From Firmicutes bacterium UBA6226 (GTDB lineage Bacteria; Bacillota_A; Clostridia; Peptostreptococcales; Acidaminobacteraceae): a stretch of 24,578 nucleotides of DNA. The first letter of the stretch is position 1, and every line of letters starts with the position of its first letter. The notes under the pieces were generated by a model, which saw only the letters and a program-made list of their open reading frames with translations, was not told where the DNA came from and did no database searches. Below are positions 11,542 to 20,588 of this stretch, one piece after another. Location: the NCBI GenBank assembly GCA_002441045.1, contig DJWQ01000041.1, positions 1-24,578 of the forward strand, in the 5' to 3' direction. Position numbers and translations under genes: made by a program.

Positions 11542-12062
11542 TGAGTCTCACCTACTTCACTTATGAACTTATTGATAAGTTCTTTGTGATCTGCTTCGTT
11601 GAGATCTTTCTCTACAACTTTTGAAGCAGCAAGTATCGTAAGCTCAGAAATCTGACCTTTTAACTCATTAACCGCTTTTACGCGTTCTCTTTCAAGTTCT
11701 CTATGTGCATTAAGCTTCATAGTATCCACTTCGGTTTCAGCCGCTTTAACGATTTCAAAAGCTCTGTTTTCAGCACGTTGCGTGTATTTTTTAACGATTT
11801 CTTTGCCTTCATCATCAGCATGAGTCAATTTCGCTTCATAATCCGCTTTAAGCTGTTGTGCTTCTAAATCCAAGTTTTTAGCCGCTTGAATTTGATTTTT
11901 GATTTCGTTTTCACGCTTTTCCATGAATGCTGTAACTGGACCGAAAAGGAACTTTCTGAGAATCAAGTAAAGAATGAGTGTATTGATCAGCTGGAACACA
12001 AATGTCCAGTCTGGACTCACAAGTCCCAATCTAAGACTTGAGTTTACAATATCGATACTCAT
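11529..12062 (-). CDS. atpF: ATP synthase F0 subunit b
   Basis: The membrane-anchored peripheral stalk that holds F1 still against the a subunit. The 177-residue protein has one membrane helix near residues 18-40 (WTFVFQLINTLILYLILRKF), then GPVTAFMEKRENEIKNQI and a long charged coiled coil to the end, as expected for b. There is only one b gene, so the stalk should be a homodimer. It follows the single-hairpin c gene by 28 bases. Confidence 0.96.
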
Positions 12063-12090
12063 GTATTACCTCCCGTTTATTTCGGTTTTA

Positions 12091-13018
<928 letters not shown>

Positions 13019-13030
13019 CTAAGTACTCTC

Positions 13031-13759
13031 TTATTCCATTGCCCCAGAAATAAATACCATTGTCAGCATTGTAAAAATAAACGACTGTAATAGACCTGCG
13101 AACAAGTCAAAATAAATGTGAAGCACTGCAGGTAAACCTGCTTGGAGTAACGGAATAGTAAGTCCAAACAGCATTTCTGTAAAGCTTCCTAACGCACCAT
13201 ACAACAACGACATGATGATGACCCCTGCAGATATGTTTCCGAATAGACGGAAACCCAGCGAAATTGGGTTTGCCAGTTCACCAACGATATTGAGTGGTAA
13301 CAGGAACGGCATAGGCTGTAGAAAACCTTTTGAATAGCCGCCAAGTCCCTTGCTTTTGACACCAAATACTTGAGTCAATACAAAGGTCGTGATTGAGAGA
13401 CACATAGTTGTGTTAAGATCTGCTGTAGGGGGCCTAAACCCTAAGAGACCTATAATGTTGGAAATACCTATAAATAATAGAAGAGTTCCAACAAAAGGTG
13501 CCCACATGTAATTTCTCTCTCCCATGTTTTGCTTGGTAAGGTTATTTATTACCGAAACTAATTGTTCTACAATAAGCTGTAGCCCTTTTGGCTCTTTCTT
13601 CATGTTGCGCGTCGCAATTATCGAAAAGACAAATAGTACGGCAATTATTAGCCAAGTGACGGTAACCGTTTCTGAAACTGGGATATCGCCTATACCAGGT
13701 ATGTTCTTGATGGTAAATGCGATGCGTGGTCCAAAACCTTCACTGCCCACTAGATTCAT
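13031..13759 (-). CDS. atpB: ATP synthase F0 subunit a
   Basis: The stator channel that passes ions to and from the c ring. The 242-residue protein has five to six membrane helices. The essential arginine is R171 in ISLGFRLFGNISAG, followed by the last helices with PLLQAGLPAVLHIYFDLFAGLLQSFIFTML, the conserved a-subunit C-terminal pattern. AAGGAGG precedes the ATG at 13759, which lies inside the end of atpI (20-base overlap). Confidence 0.97.
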   Translation of the reverse strand: MNLVGSEGFGPRIAFTIKNIPGIGDIPVSETVTVTWLIIAVLFVFSIIATRNMKKEPKGLQLIVEQLVSVINNLTKQNMGERNYMWAPFVGTLLLFIGISNIIGLLGFRPPTADLNTTMCLSITTFVLTQVFGVKSKGLGGYSKGFLQPMPFLLPLNIVGELANPISLGFRLFGNISAGVIIMSLLYGALGSFTEMLFGLTIPLLQAGLPAVLHIYFDLFAGLLQSFIFTMLTMVFISGAME

Positions 13760-14159
13760 CCTCCTTTCTTCTTAGAATATTTCTGAAAAAACGTTTATCT
13801 CCTAAAAAATTACCCATTAGGATGATAATCTTGATGATAACGAGGCCTAGGATTGTTCCTAATACATTTATATAAGGTGCGACGATCGATACATAAAGCA
13901 CGACCGCTGTCACAATATACCTAATAAAATATTTAATTACAGTAAAAGACTGGGCTTTATCCGACTGCATCTGTACCGCACGACTGAGCGTATTAGATAA
14001 CTCCATAAAATTAAGTCCACTGATTGCGGATCCAAATATGACACCTAAAATGAAAGGTCTCGGATCCTTTATGGCGATAAACGAAACGCCTATAATGATA
14101 GCATCTACAATTAGAAGCCAAGTCATGATTCTTTTTTGAGTTTGTTTTAAAGCGTTCAT
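13740..14159 (-). CDS. atpI: ATP synthase assembly protein AtpI (subunit I)
   Basis: A 139-residue membrane protein with four predicted helices (about 12-30, 34-55, 74-94 and 96-118) and a basic C-terminus (DKRFFRNILRRKEDE), in the position of atpI just before atpB. AtpI-type proteins help assemble the c ring; in Acetobacterium and Propionigenium they act on Na+ c rings. Residues GSAISGLNFMELSNTL resemble the UncI family. An AAAAAGGTGG ribosome site precedes the ATG, and a good promoter lies just upstream. Confidence 0.85.
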   Translation of the reverse strand: MNALKQTQKRIMTWLLIVDAIIIGVSFIAIKDPRPFILGVIFGSAISGLNFMELSNTLSRAVQMQSDKAQSFTVIKYFIRYIVTAVVLYVSIVAPYINVLGTILGLVIIKIIILMGNFLGDKRFFRNILRRKEDESSGQ

Positions 14160-14186
14160 TTTGCCACCTTTTTCATCATTCCCATT

Positions 14187-14215
14187 ATTATATCACTTAA
14201 CAATTCATTTGATAA
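14187..14215 (-). promoter_or_regulatory. Main candidate promoter of the atp operon
   Basis: The minus strand has TTATCA (14210-14215), a 17-base spacer ending in TGA, and a perfect TATAAT (14187-14192), which also gives an extended -10. Transcription would start near 14180, about 20 bases before the atpI start codon and downstream of atpZ. This places atpI-B-E-E-F-H-A-G-D-C under a promoter separate from that of atpZ. Confidence 0.65.
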
Positions 14216-14281
14216 TTCCTCTTTTTGTTTACACTTTTTCAAATATTCTGATTTTTATAAGTAAACCATGAGGTTTAGAGT

Positions 14282-14638
14282 CTATTCTTCTTCCTTATTG
14301 CGCATCTGCTCATCATTGAGGTTGGTTTCGCTTTCTTCAGTGTGATCCTTCTTTTTCTCGAGAGACTTCTCAAAATTGTGGACATAGGAGGACGGACTTT
14401 CTTTACTTTCATACTCTTTGCTTTTTTGCATCGAAAGTACATATAAATTTCTAAATGAAGACCCGACACCTAAAAGAACAAAAATAATAAGGAATATGCC
14501 CTTGGTTTTGAAAAAACGGTCCAAAAAAGCACCAAGCAAAACACCCCCAATAATGGGGACTAGCATCATAATTCCAACTTGGGATATTAGCGCTAAGTTC
14601 TGCAATATGCTCTTACTGGATTTTTTCGAACCAAACAT
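14282..14638 (-). CDS. atpZ: AtpZ-like small membrane protein before the atp operon
   Basis: A 118-residue protein with two membrane helices (about 15-42, LISQVGIMMLVPIIGGVLLGAFLD, and 47-69, GIFLIIFVLLGVGSSFRNLY), the pattern of the AtpZ/AtpI ('putative F0F1-ATPase subunit') family. AtpZ with AtpI has been linked to Mg2+/Ca2+ transport for the synthase in alkaliphilic Bacillus; that role is uncertain here. The last 50 residues form a highly charged Lys/Glu-rich tail of low complexity. It starts at an ATG with GAGGTGAAGGAAT upstream and lies 122 bp before atpI. Confidence 0.75.
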   Translation of the reverse strand: MFGSKKSSKSILQNLALISQVGIMMLVPIIGGVLLGAFLDRFFKTKGIFLIIFVLLGVGSSFRNLYVLSMQKSKEYESKESPSSYVHNFEKSLEKKKDHTEESETNLNDEQMRNKEEE

Positions 14639-14685
14639 ATTCCTTCACCTCAAATAATTGTCATAATATAAGAACAATACCCCTT

Positions 14686-14694
14686 ATTATAACA
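14686..14694 (-). promoter_or_regulatory. Extended -10 promoter before atpZ
   Basis: The minus strand reads TGTTATAAT, a perfect extended -10, with the predicted start near 14679 and a leader of about 40 bases. There is no good -35 at the right distance (TTTTGG at 17 bases). No terminator is visible between wecB and this site, so read-through from wecB is possible. Confidence 0.5.
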
Positions 14695-14717
14695 CATTTT
14701 ATGTTAAGCCAAAATAC

Positions 14718-15842
14718 TTAGAAATTGCTTTTATCATTTTTCCAGATTCTTAAAGCGTCGATTATTCGCGCGCAGGCTTTACCGTCTCCATAAGGATTCA
14801 TCGCCTCTGACATCGTCTGATAATGCTTTGGATCGACGATTAGCTTTTCCGTTTCACGATAAATGTCTACTTTTTCAATTCCAGCAATAACAACCGTTCC
14901 AGCATCAACTGCTTCTGGTCGTTCAGTTTCTGTGCGCAAAACGACAACAGGTTTACCAAGCGCTGGCGCTTCTTCTTGTATGCCACCTGAATCTGTCATA
15001 ATAAGGTATGACTTTGCCTCTAAGTTTGCAAAATCCTCGTAGCTTAATGGCTCAATTAAGTGAATTCTATGATGTTGATCTAGATATTTTCTTGCGACCG
15101 CTCTTACAGCTGGATTTAAGTGCATCGGGAAAACCAGTTCAACATCTTCATGTGCCTCAATCAAGTCTCTAATTGCACTGAAAATATTCTCCATTGGCTT
15201 TCCTAAATTTTCTCTTCTATGTGCTGTTAAAGCAATGACCTTACGACTTTCAAAATCGATTTTATTCAATATATCGCTTTCAAAAGTATAATTTTCATCA
15301 ATTACTTCGAGTAATGCGTCAATTACAGTATTGCCTGTTTTATAAACTACTTGTGGATTAATACCCTCTTTTATTAAGTTATCAACATTTCCTTGAGTAG
15401 CTGCAAAATGTATGCTCGCAATTCTAGTGGTTAATAGGCGATTCATTTCTTCTGGATACGGGCTATACATGTTGAAACTTCTGAGTCCTGCCTCAACGTG
15501 TCCCACAGGGATTTGAGCGTAAAAAGCTGCAAGTGCACCTGATAAAGTTGTGGATGTATCCCCATGAACCAGTACAACATCAGGATTTTCTTTCTTTAAC
15601 ACCTCTTCAACACCAAGTAAAACCCTAGATGTAATTTCACTCAATGACTGTCCTGATTTCATAATGTTCAAATCATAATCAGGCTTAATGTCAAAGAGGT
15701 CTAAAACTTGATCTAGCATCTCCCTATGTTGTGCTGTAACACATACAATGGATTGTAGATCATCTTCTCTCTCAATTGCTTTTACAAGTGGCGCCATCTT
15801 AATCGCCTCAGGTCTTGTGCCAAAAAGCGTCATTATTTTCAT
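14718..15842 (-). CDS. wecB: UDP-N-acetylglucosamine 2-epimerase (non-hydrolysing)
   Basis: Interconverts UDP-GlcNAc and UDP-ManNAc, a precursor of wall teichoic acid linkage units and capsules. The 374-residue length is standard. Visible motifs are FGTRPEAIKMAPL (7-19), HGDTSTTLSGALAA with D95, HVEAGLRS with E117, YPEEMNRLL with E131/E132, TAHRREN with H208, and TDSGGIQEEAPALGKPVVVLRTETERPEA, which binds the UDP part. AGGAGG lies 7-8 bases before the ATG. It follows a TagO/WecA-type transferase but is separated from it by a terminator. Confidence 0.97.
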   Translation of the reverse strand: MKIMTLFGTRPEAIKMAPLVKAIEREDDLQSIVCVTAQHREMLDQVLDLFDIKPDYDLNIMKSGQSLSEITSRVLLGVEEVLKKENPDVVLVHGDTSTTLSGALAAFYAQIPVGHVEAGLRSFNMYSPYPEEMNRLLTTRIASIHFAATQGNVDNLIKEGINPQVVYKTGNTVIDALLEVIDENYTFESDILNKIDFESRKVIALTAHRRENLGKPMENIFSAIRDLIEAHEDVELVFPMHLNPAVRAVARKYLDQHHRIHLIEPLSYEDFANLEAKSYLIMTDSGGIQEEAPALGKPVVVLRTETERPEAVDAGTVVIAGIEKVDIYRETEKLIVDPKHYQTMSEAMNPYGDGKACARIIDALRIWKNDKSNF

Positions 15843-15863
15843 AAAATCCTCCTAATTGAAGTC

Positions 15864-15892
15864 ATCATATATTAAAAAAAGCCCTCGAACAA
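15864..15892 (-). promoter_or_regulatory. Possible wecB promoter overlapping a terminator
   Basis: The minus strand has TTGTTC (15887-15892), a 17-base spacer and TATGAT (15864-15869). The -35 lies in the loop and downstream arm of the terminator hairpin after the tagO-type gene, and the spacer contains its T-run. Transcription would start near 15857. It is the only promoter-like sequence in the short gap before wecB. Confidence 0.4.
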
Positions 15893-15905
15893 ATCGAAGG
15901 CTTTT
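15874..15905 (-). terminator. Terminator after the tagO-type gene
   Basis: On the minus strand AAAAGCCTTCGA (15894-15905) pairs with TCGAGGGCTTTT (15877-15888) around a 5-base loop, a 12-bp stem with one G-U pair, followed by a run of seven Ts. It closes the rpiB-upp-tagO unit. Confidence 0.9.
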
Positions 15906-15931
15906 ACAAATCGTTATCACTTGAAAAATGA

Positions 15932-16951
15932 TTAACCATTTTTTTTCTGCATTATTAGCGTCCGATTAATAGGTATAAAAGTTACGATTGCTGCTAATAT
16001 CAACAAAACTAATGCATGCATCCAGTTTTGTTTTAATAATGCAATCGCACCAGCACCTAATAGTGCAGAAATTAAATACATTGATAAAACGGTTTTTCTT
16101 TGCCCCAATCCCATTGACATTAATCTGTGATGTAGATGACCTTTGTCAGCTTCCATAATAGGGCGTTTGTTAATCAGCCTTCTCAAGATGGCAAATGCAG
16201 TATCAAAAATCGGAATACCTAGCGCTAAGATTGGTACGACAACGGTTATTGCCGTTGCACTTTTAAGTGCACCATCAATCGAAATGGCAGATAAAACCAA
16301 TCCCAAGAACAATGCACCTGCGTCTCCCATAAAGATCTTTGCTGGGTTAAAGTTATAGGGTAAAAAACCTATAGAGCTACCCGCTAAGATCAAAGTGATC
16401 ATTGCTGCATCGTATTGGTGATTCAAAATAGCAATATAGCTCAGTGTAACTGCTGCTATCGCTGAAATCCCAGCCGCAAGTCCATCTAACCCGTCAATCA
16501 GGTTAACTGTATTCGTCACGCCAACGATCCAAATCATTGAAATAGGTAACGCAAAATGCTGCAAGAAGATAAAATCAGATTTACCAAAGAAATTTGTGAA
16601 GAAAGTGATTTCATAACCTGATTTCACCAAGATAAAGGCTGCTGCAATTTGAAACAATAGCTTTAGCTTCGCGCCAAGTGGCTTAATATCATCGATCATC
16701 CCTGTGACAAGCATCACGCAAGACGCGATAAATAACCCTATGAGCTTTGTCGTTTCAACGTTGGAAAAAAGAAACATGCTGACGAAAAAGCCTGAGAATA
16801 TTGCGATACCACCCCAAAGTGGCATTGGCTTTTTATGCATGCGTCGATCGTCCTTCGGAACGTCCACCGCACCAAGTTTGTTGGCAAGCTTAATGACAAA
16901 TGGCGTCATTATAAAGCTGATTAACCCTGCGATAATTGCTGGAATATACAT
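15932..16951 (-). CDS. tagO: Undecaprenyl-phosphate GlcNAc-1-phosphate transferase (TagO/WecA type)
   Basis: A polytopic membrane enzyme of 339 residues that moves a sugar-1-phosphate from a UDP-sugar to undecaprenyl phosphate, the first step of teichoic acid or other surface glycan synthesis. It shows DDRRMHKKPMPLWGG (34-48), the catalytic Asp pair D87-D88 in GMIDDIK, NTVNLIDGLDGLAAG (147-161), NPAKIFMGDAGALFLG (202-217) and the HLHHRL motif (272-277) that separates this group from MraY. About ten membrane helices are expected. A GAGGTG site precedes the ATG. The wecB gene just downstream supports a GlcNAc/ManNAc linkage-unit role, but the exact sugar cannot be fixed. Confidence 0.92.
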   Translation of the reverse strand: MYIPAIIAGLISFIMTPFVIKLANKLGAVDVPKDDRRMHKKPMPLWGGIAIFSGFFVSMFLFSNVETTKLIGLFIASCVMLVTGMIDDIKPLGAKLKLLFQIAAAFILVKSGYEITFFTNFFGKSDFIFLQHFALPISMIWIVGVTNTVNLIDGLDGLAAGISAIAAVTLSYIAILNHQYDAAMITLILAGSSIGFLPYNFNPAKIFMGDAGALFLGLVLSAISIDGALKSATAITVVVPILALGIPIFDTAFAILRRLINKRPIMEADKGHLHHRLMSMGLGQRKTVLSMYLISALLGAGAIALLKQNWMHALVLLILAAIVTFIPINRTLIMQKKNG

Positions 16952-16963
16952 TAAACACCTCGA

Positions 16964-17593
16964 CTATTTTGTGCCGAATAAACGGTCTCCCGCATCTCCT
17001 AATCCTGGCACGATGTAAGCGTGATCGTTGAGTTTTTCATCGATTGACGCAATATAAATGTTAACATCAGGATGCGCAGCTTGAACTGCCGAAATACCTT
17101 CTGGACAGCCAATTAAGCAAACCAAACGAATGCTCTCTGCACCTCTATCTTTTATAAACTGAATCGCTGCATTGGCAGAACCGCCTGTTGCAAGCATTGG
17201 ATCAACGACGATTAAATCTCTTTCGTTAATGTCTGTCGGTAGTTTGCAATAGTACTCTACCGGCTCTAATGTCTCTGGATCACGATAAAGACCAATATGT
17301 CCAACTTTTGCAGCTGGTAAAAGATTTAAGAAACCATCAACCATACCAAGACCTGCTCTTAAGATTGGAATGATACCGAGTTTTCTTCCTGAAAGCATTT
17401 TTGTCTTTGTTTTACAGATTGGCGTTTCAATTTCAACTTCTTCAAGAGATAAATCTCTTGTTACTTCATATGCAAGAAGCATAGAAACTTCTTTAACGAG
17501 TTCTCTGAACTCTTTTGATCCTGTATTTTTATCTCTGATCAAGCTTAATTTATGTTGGATCAATGGATGATTCATTTCAAATACTGTACTCAT
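16964..17593 (-). CDS. upp: Uracil phosphoribosyltransferase
   Basis: Salvages uracil by making UMP from uracil and PRPP. The 209-residue length, from the ATG at 17593, matches the family exactly. The PRPP-binding loop is [12 protein letters not shown] (DPMLATGGS at 131-139), with RAGLGMVDG upstream and the uracil-binding [16 protein letters not shown] at the C-terminus. The GAGGTG ribosome site selects the ATG at 17593; an in-frame upstream start at 17623 would run into rpiB. It is 10 bases after rpiB. Confidence 0.97.
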   Translation of the reverse strand: MSTVFEMNHPLIQHKLSLIRDKNTGSKEFRELVKEVSMLLAYEVTRDLSLEEVEIETPICKTKTKMLSGRKLGIIPILRAGLGMVDGFLNLLPAAKVGHIGLYRDPETLEPVEYYCKLPTDINERDLIVVDPMLATGGSANAAIQFIKDRGAESIRLVCLIGCPEGISAVQAAHPDVNIYIASIDEKLNDHAYIVPGLGDAGDRLFGTK

Positions 17594-17603
17594 ACTGCAC
17601 CTC

Positions 17604-18050
17604 TTATAAATATTTTGATTCAATTTCGAATATTTTTGCTACGCGACCTTCGTGTCTGCCGCCTTCAAATTCTGCGTCAAAGAACGCATCGACAATTTTA
17701 AGTGCCAACCCTTCTCCAACAACGCGTTCTCCTAGAGCGATGATATTTGCATTGTTATGCTTTCTCGCCATTTCAGCACTGAATGTATCGCTAACTGGTG
17801 CAGCGATAATACCTTTAACTTTATTGGCTGCGATAGAAATGCCAAGCCCTGTACCACACACCAGAACACCTAAATCACATTCTCCTGATGTAATGGCATT
17901 CGCCACTTTGAGTGCATAATCCGGATAATCACAGGATTCTTTGCATTCAATGCCGAAATCTACAACCTCATAGCCCCTCTCAACTAAATGTGCCTTAATG
18001 ACAAGTCTTAGATTAAATCCGCCATGGTCTGAGCCCATTGCAACTTTCAT
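17604..18050 (-). CDS. rpiB: Ribose-5-phosphate isomerase B
   Basis: Interconverts ribose 5-phosphate and ribulose 5-phosphate in the pentose phosphate pathway, feeding PRPP for upp next door. The 148-residue protein has GSDHGG with D8-H9, the catalytic cysteine C65 in [14 protein letters not shown], and [14 protein letters not shown], as in RpiB. A related sugar isomerase (LacAB type) is less likely given the length and the conserved rpiB-upp locus. The ATG at 18050 has AAGGAGG 6 bases upstream; the TTG at 18056 lies within that spacing. In Bacillus glyA lies between rpiB and upp; it is absent here. Confidence 0.94.
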   Translation of the reverse strand: MKVAMGSDHGGFNLRLVIKAHLVERGYEVVDFGIECKESCDYPDYALKVANAITSGECDLGVLVCGTGLGISIAANKVKGIIAAPVSDTFSAEMARKHNNANIIALGERVVGEGLALKIVDAFFDAEFEGGRHEGRVAKIFEIESKYL

Positions 18051-18087
18051 TTGCAACCTCCTTATTCATTTTCAAAATTCCTAATCC

Positions 18088-18116
18088 ATTATAAAATCTA
18101 TAGATATAAAAAGCAA
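18088..18116 (-). promoter_or_regulatory. Promoter of rpiB-upp-tagO
   Basis: Directly after the sua5 stop codon the minus strand has TTGCTT (18111-18116), a 17-base spacer and a perfect TATAAT (18088-18093). The predicted start is near 18081, about 30 bases before the rpiB start codon. No terminator precedes it, so sua5 transcripts may also run on. Confidence 0.65.
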
Positions 18117-18117
18117 A

Positions 18118-19221
18118 TTAAATTCTCGTTACTTTACCTTCCGCAGCTTTTTTCAATCGATTCATAATTGCCTCACCTAAGCCTCTTTCTTCAACGCCTC
18201 TAGCAATAATATGTGTGCAACCTACCGAATCAAATGTTCTCAGTGACTCAAATAATATTTTTGCGTATTCTGTCAGATCTTTAGATGATCCTGCACTGAT
18301 AATATAGTAGCTTTTATCTTCAATACCTTCTAGCGCAACCATGCGCTCTAAAACCGCTGCCTCTTCATCAAAAGTAAGAACCCCTAGCTTTTCATTACCT
18401 ACTTGTGCAAATTTGACGACCGCTTCAAAAAGGTGTTTGACGATCTCTGTTGGGCAACCTACCCAAACCACCACTGGTGCATTTGGCGCATAATGACGAT
18501 ATTTCATCCCAGGCGCTTTTGCTACGCCATCTGTGTCAATTTTATCCTTTGTAATTGCAGCATCAAATTCACAGACACCAACAACTCCTTTGATCATCTC
18601 ACAAGTGACCTTGCCAGGTCTTAATATAATTGGCACCTCACCAGTGACATCTAATACAGTAGACTCTAAGCCAACTTCCGCAGAATCACCTGCTACGATA
18701 TAGTCAACTCGTCCCAACAAATCTGCAATTACAGTTTTGGCCTGTGTGGGACTTGGTTTACCAGAAAGATTGGCCGAAGGGGCTGCGATTGGTTTACCCG
18801 ATAATCTAATGAGCTCAAGCGCAACAGGATTTGATGGCATTCTGATTCCGACAGTTGATAAACCACCTGTAACCTTTAAGGGGATTTGCTCGTTTTTTTT
18901 CATTACAAATGTGATTGGACCAGGCCAAAAGGCATCCATTAGCTTCTGAACATACGGCCTTACGTCTATGACTAGTTTTGGCAGCATCTCCACGGATGCT
19001 ATGTGAACGATTAAGGGATTATCTGAAGGCCTTCCCTTTGCTTCATATATTGCATCAACAGCACTCTCAGATAACGCATCCGCACCAAGACCATATACCG
19101 TCTCAGTTGGAAAAGCAACCGTTCCGCCACTAGAAAGACAAACTGCCGCGTCTTTCAAAACTTCGCTTAACACTTCTTGTGTCATCTCTTCTTTTACGTT
19201 AATAATTGTCGTATTTCTCAT
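18118..19221 (-). CDS. sua5: L-threonylcarbamoyladenylate synthase (Sua5/YwlC)
   Basis: Makes threonylcarbamoyl-AMP from threonine, bicarbonate and ATP for the t6A37 modification of ANN-reading tRNAs. The 367-residue protein has the YrdC domain (about 25-205) with AFPTETVYGLGADA, the KGRPSDNPL phosphate-binding motif (62-70), STVGIRMPS, PSANLSGKPSPT and STVLDVTG. It also has the PGMKYRHYAP linker and a C-terminal Sua5 domain to the end. The length marks it as full Sua5, not the short TsaC form. The ATG at 19221 follows GAGG at 9 bases; an upstream TTG at 19236 has no ribosome site. It lies among rpmE, prfA, prmC and rpiB, as in Bacillus. Confidence 0.95.
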   Translation of the reverse strand: MRNTTIINVKEEMTQEVLSEVLKDAAVCLSSGGTVAFPTETVYGLGADALSESAVDAIYEAKGRPSDNPLIVHIASVEMLPKLVIDVRPYVQKLMDAFWPGPITFVMKKNEQIPLKVTGGLSTVGIRMPSNPVALELIRLSGKPIAAPSANLSGKPSPTQAKTVIADLLGRVDYIVAGDSAEVGLESTVLDVTGEVPIILRPGKVTCEMIKGVVGVCEFDAAITKDKIDTDGVAKAPGMKYRHYAPNAPVVVWVGCPTEIVKHLFEAVVKFAQVGNEKLGVLTFDEEAAVLERMVALEGIEDKSYYIISAGSSKDLTEYAKILFESLRTFDSVGCTHIIARGVEERGLGEAIMNRLKKAAEGKVTRI

Positions 19222-19262
19222 ATCACTATTCCTCAAATTCTACCTCAAGTTCCTTGTAGCTT

Positions 19263-19316
19263 TAAAAAATCATTTAGCATCGATCCTTCAGACTTTGCCA
19301 CAAACGAGTTTGTGGC
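19263..19316 (-). repeat. Hairpin element B, upstream of sua5
   Basis: On the minus strand a 9-bp perfect hairpin (arms 19297-19305 and 19308-19316, GCCACAAAC type) is followed by AAAGTCTGAAGG, ATCGATGC and a T-run (TTTTTT). The order, spacing and sequence resemble element A at 24196-24252, including the TCTGAAGGnTCGATGC core. It sits after the antiporter terminator and ends about 40 bases before the sua5 start codon. It may be an RNA structure, an attenuator or a dispersed repeat. Confidence 0.6.
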
Positions 19317-19324
19317 TATATAAG

Positions 19325-19355
19325 AAAAAACCTCGGATTGCTCCTCAGTTTTTTT
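19325..19355 (-). terminator. Terminator after the antiporter gene
   Basis: On the minus strand A7-CTGAGG pairs with CCGAGG-T6 across a 6-base loop. The stem has a symmetric GA/GA internal loop, which can form stable tandem G-A pairs in RNA, flanked by two GC pairs and an A/T run. It starts about 26 bases after the antiporter stop codon. Confidence 0.65.
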
Positions 19356-19381
19356 AGTCAAAATTTATCTAGCGAGGTACG

Positions 19382-20542
19382 TTAAAGCCGCACCAAAGTT
19401 TCTCTGTTAAATGCCCATTTTAAAAGCATTGGCGTAATCAAAGTTGAAACTAAAACCATTGAAATGGTCGCTGCCATTCCAGATTCACTCAAAATTCCCA
19501 TTTGAACGCCATAGTTGGCAACGATGATGGCTACCTCAGCTCTTGGAATCATCCCGATACCGATTTGAAGTGACTGTGCATGATTAAACCCAGAAACTCT
19601 AGCACCAAATCCACAACCGATGATTTTACCGATAGACCCTAAGATTACGAGTAAAAGACCAATGCTTGTGGCTTTAATAGCTGCTTCTAAATTGATGTCC
19701 ATTCCGATCGATAAAAAGAAGATCGGTGTAAACATCATTTCAGAAATTTTATTAATATCATGCGAAACTTTGTGTTTATAAGTGGTCATGGAAAAAATAA
19801 CGCCTGCAAAATACGCACCTGTAATCGCTGCAACACCAAATTCTTCAGATATAAATGCCAACGCCAGGCAAATAATCAATGCGGCGACATCTATTTTTTC
19901 ACTTAAGTCATACCTTTCTTTAAGCCATTTAATCGCTCTTAAAGTAATAAATCCGACTACTGTGATCACTAGAAACAAAAGTACAACTTCTACGACTACT
20001 TGACTCACTGAGTGTGAAAGGCCAGGTCTAACAACACCAACTAAAATAGTCAAAAGTACGATTCCTACAACATCATCGATAATTGCAGCACCTAGAATCA
20101 TCACACCTTGTTGTGATTTAAGCTTGCCAATCTCTTTAAGTGTCTGTACGGATATACTTACCGACGTTGCCGTTGTCACGATACCTAAAAATAAAGCTGC
20201 CGTCTGGTCGATACTTGGGAATAAAACTTGCACACCAAAAAACACCAGTATCGCTGGTGCAACTACACCGCCTATCGCTATCAATGAAGATGTCTTTAAG
20301 CTTCTTTTTAGCTCATCTACATCTGTCTCAAGACCTGCGATAAACATCAGCATGATTACGCCGATTTGAGCAAAGGATTGGAGTGAATGCGTCTTCTCTA
20401 TCAATCCGAACCCTAACAAAATGCCTGCGATAATCTGACCTAATACGGCTGGTTGCTTTAGCTTTGTACTGATTTTTCCTGCTGCATGCGCAACAAATAG
20501 CAAAACCGCCAATTGTAAGATAAACAAATAATCACTATCCAT
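19382..20542 (-). CDS. napA: CPA2-family Na+/H+ antiporter, NapA type
   Basis: A 386-residue membrane protein of the monovalent cation:proton antiporter-2 family, with about 12 helices and no cytosolic TrkA-N domain. The double-aspartate ion site IDD (D156-D157, in GAAIIDDVVGIVLL) is that of electrogenic NapA-type Na+/H+ antiporters, not of KefB/KefC K+ efflux systems, which are also much longer. Other family segments are QPAVLGQIIAGILLG, AGLETDVDELK and IGMIPRAEVAIIVA. The ATG at 20542 follows GGGGGG, a slightly unusual ribosome site. It has its own promoter and terminator between prfA and sua5, so it looks like an addition to a conserved housekeeping cluster. A Na+ cycle with the Na+-type ATP synthase is likely but inferred. 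Confidence 0.85.
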   Translation of the reverse strand: MDSDYLFILQLAVLLFVAHAAGKISTKLKQPAVLGQIIAGILLGFGLIEKTHSLQSFAQIGVIMLMFIAGLETDVDELKRSLKTSSLIAIGGVVAPAILVFFGVQVLFPSIDQTAALFLGIVTTATSVSISVQTLKEIGKLKSQQGVMILGAAIIDDVVGIVLLTILVGVVRPGLSHSVSQVVVEVVLLFLVITVVGFITLRAIKWLKERYDLSEKIDVAALIICLALAFISEEFGVAAITGAYFAGVIFSMTTYKHKVSHDINKISEMMFTPIFFLSIGMDINLEAAIKATSIGLLLVILGSIGKIIGCGFGARVSGFNHAQSLQIGIGMIPRAEVAIIVANYGVQMGILSESGMAATISMVLVSTLITPMLLKWAFNRETLVRL

Positions 20543-20588
20543 AAATCCCCCCAACTTATGGAGACTAGCTCAACTTACCAACGTTTAT

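Noticed and set aside
14262..14277. TAAACC/GGTTTA hairpin just after atpZ as a terminator.
   Set aside because: The stem is only 6 bp with few GC pairs and no T-run follows.
19263..19316. A transposon end or small inverted-repeat mobile element.
   Set aside because: No flanking target duplication or second terminal repeat was found. The similarity to element A lies in an RNA-like layout and is not at the ends.
19382..20542. A KefB/KefC glutathione-gated K+ efflux protein.
   Set aside because: The protein lacks the TrkA-N domain and has the double-Asp site of Na+/H+ antiporters.
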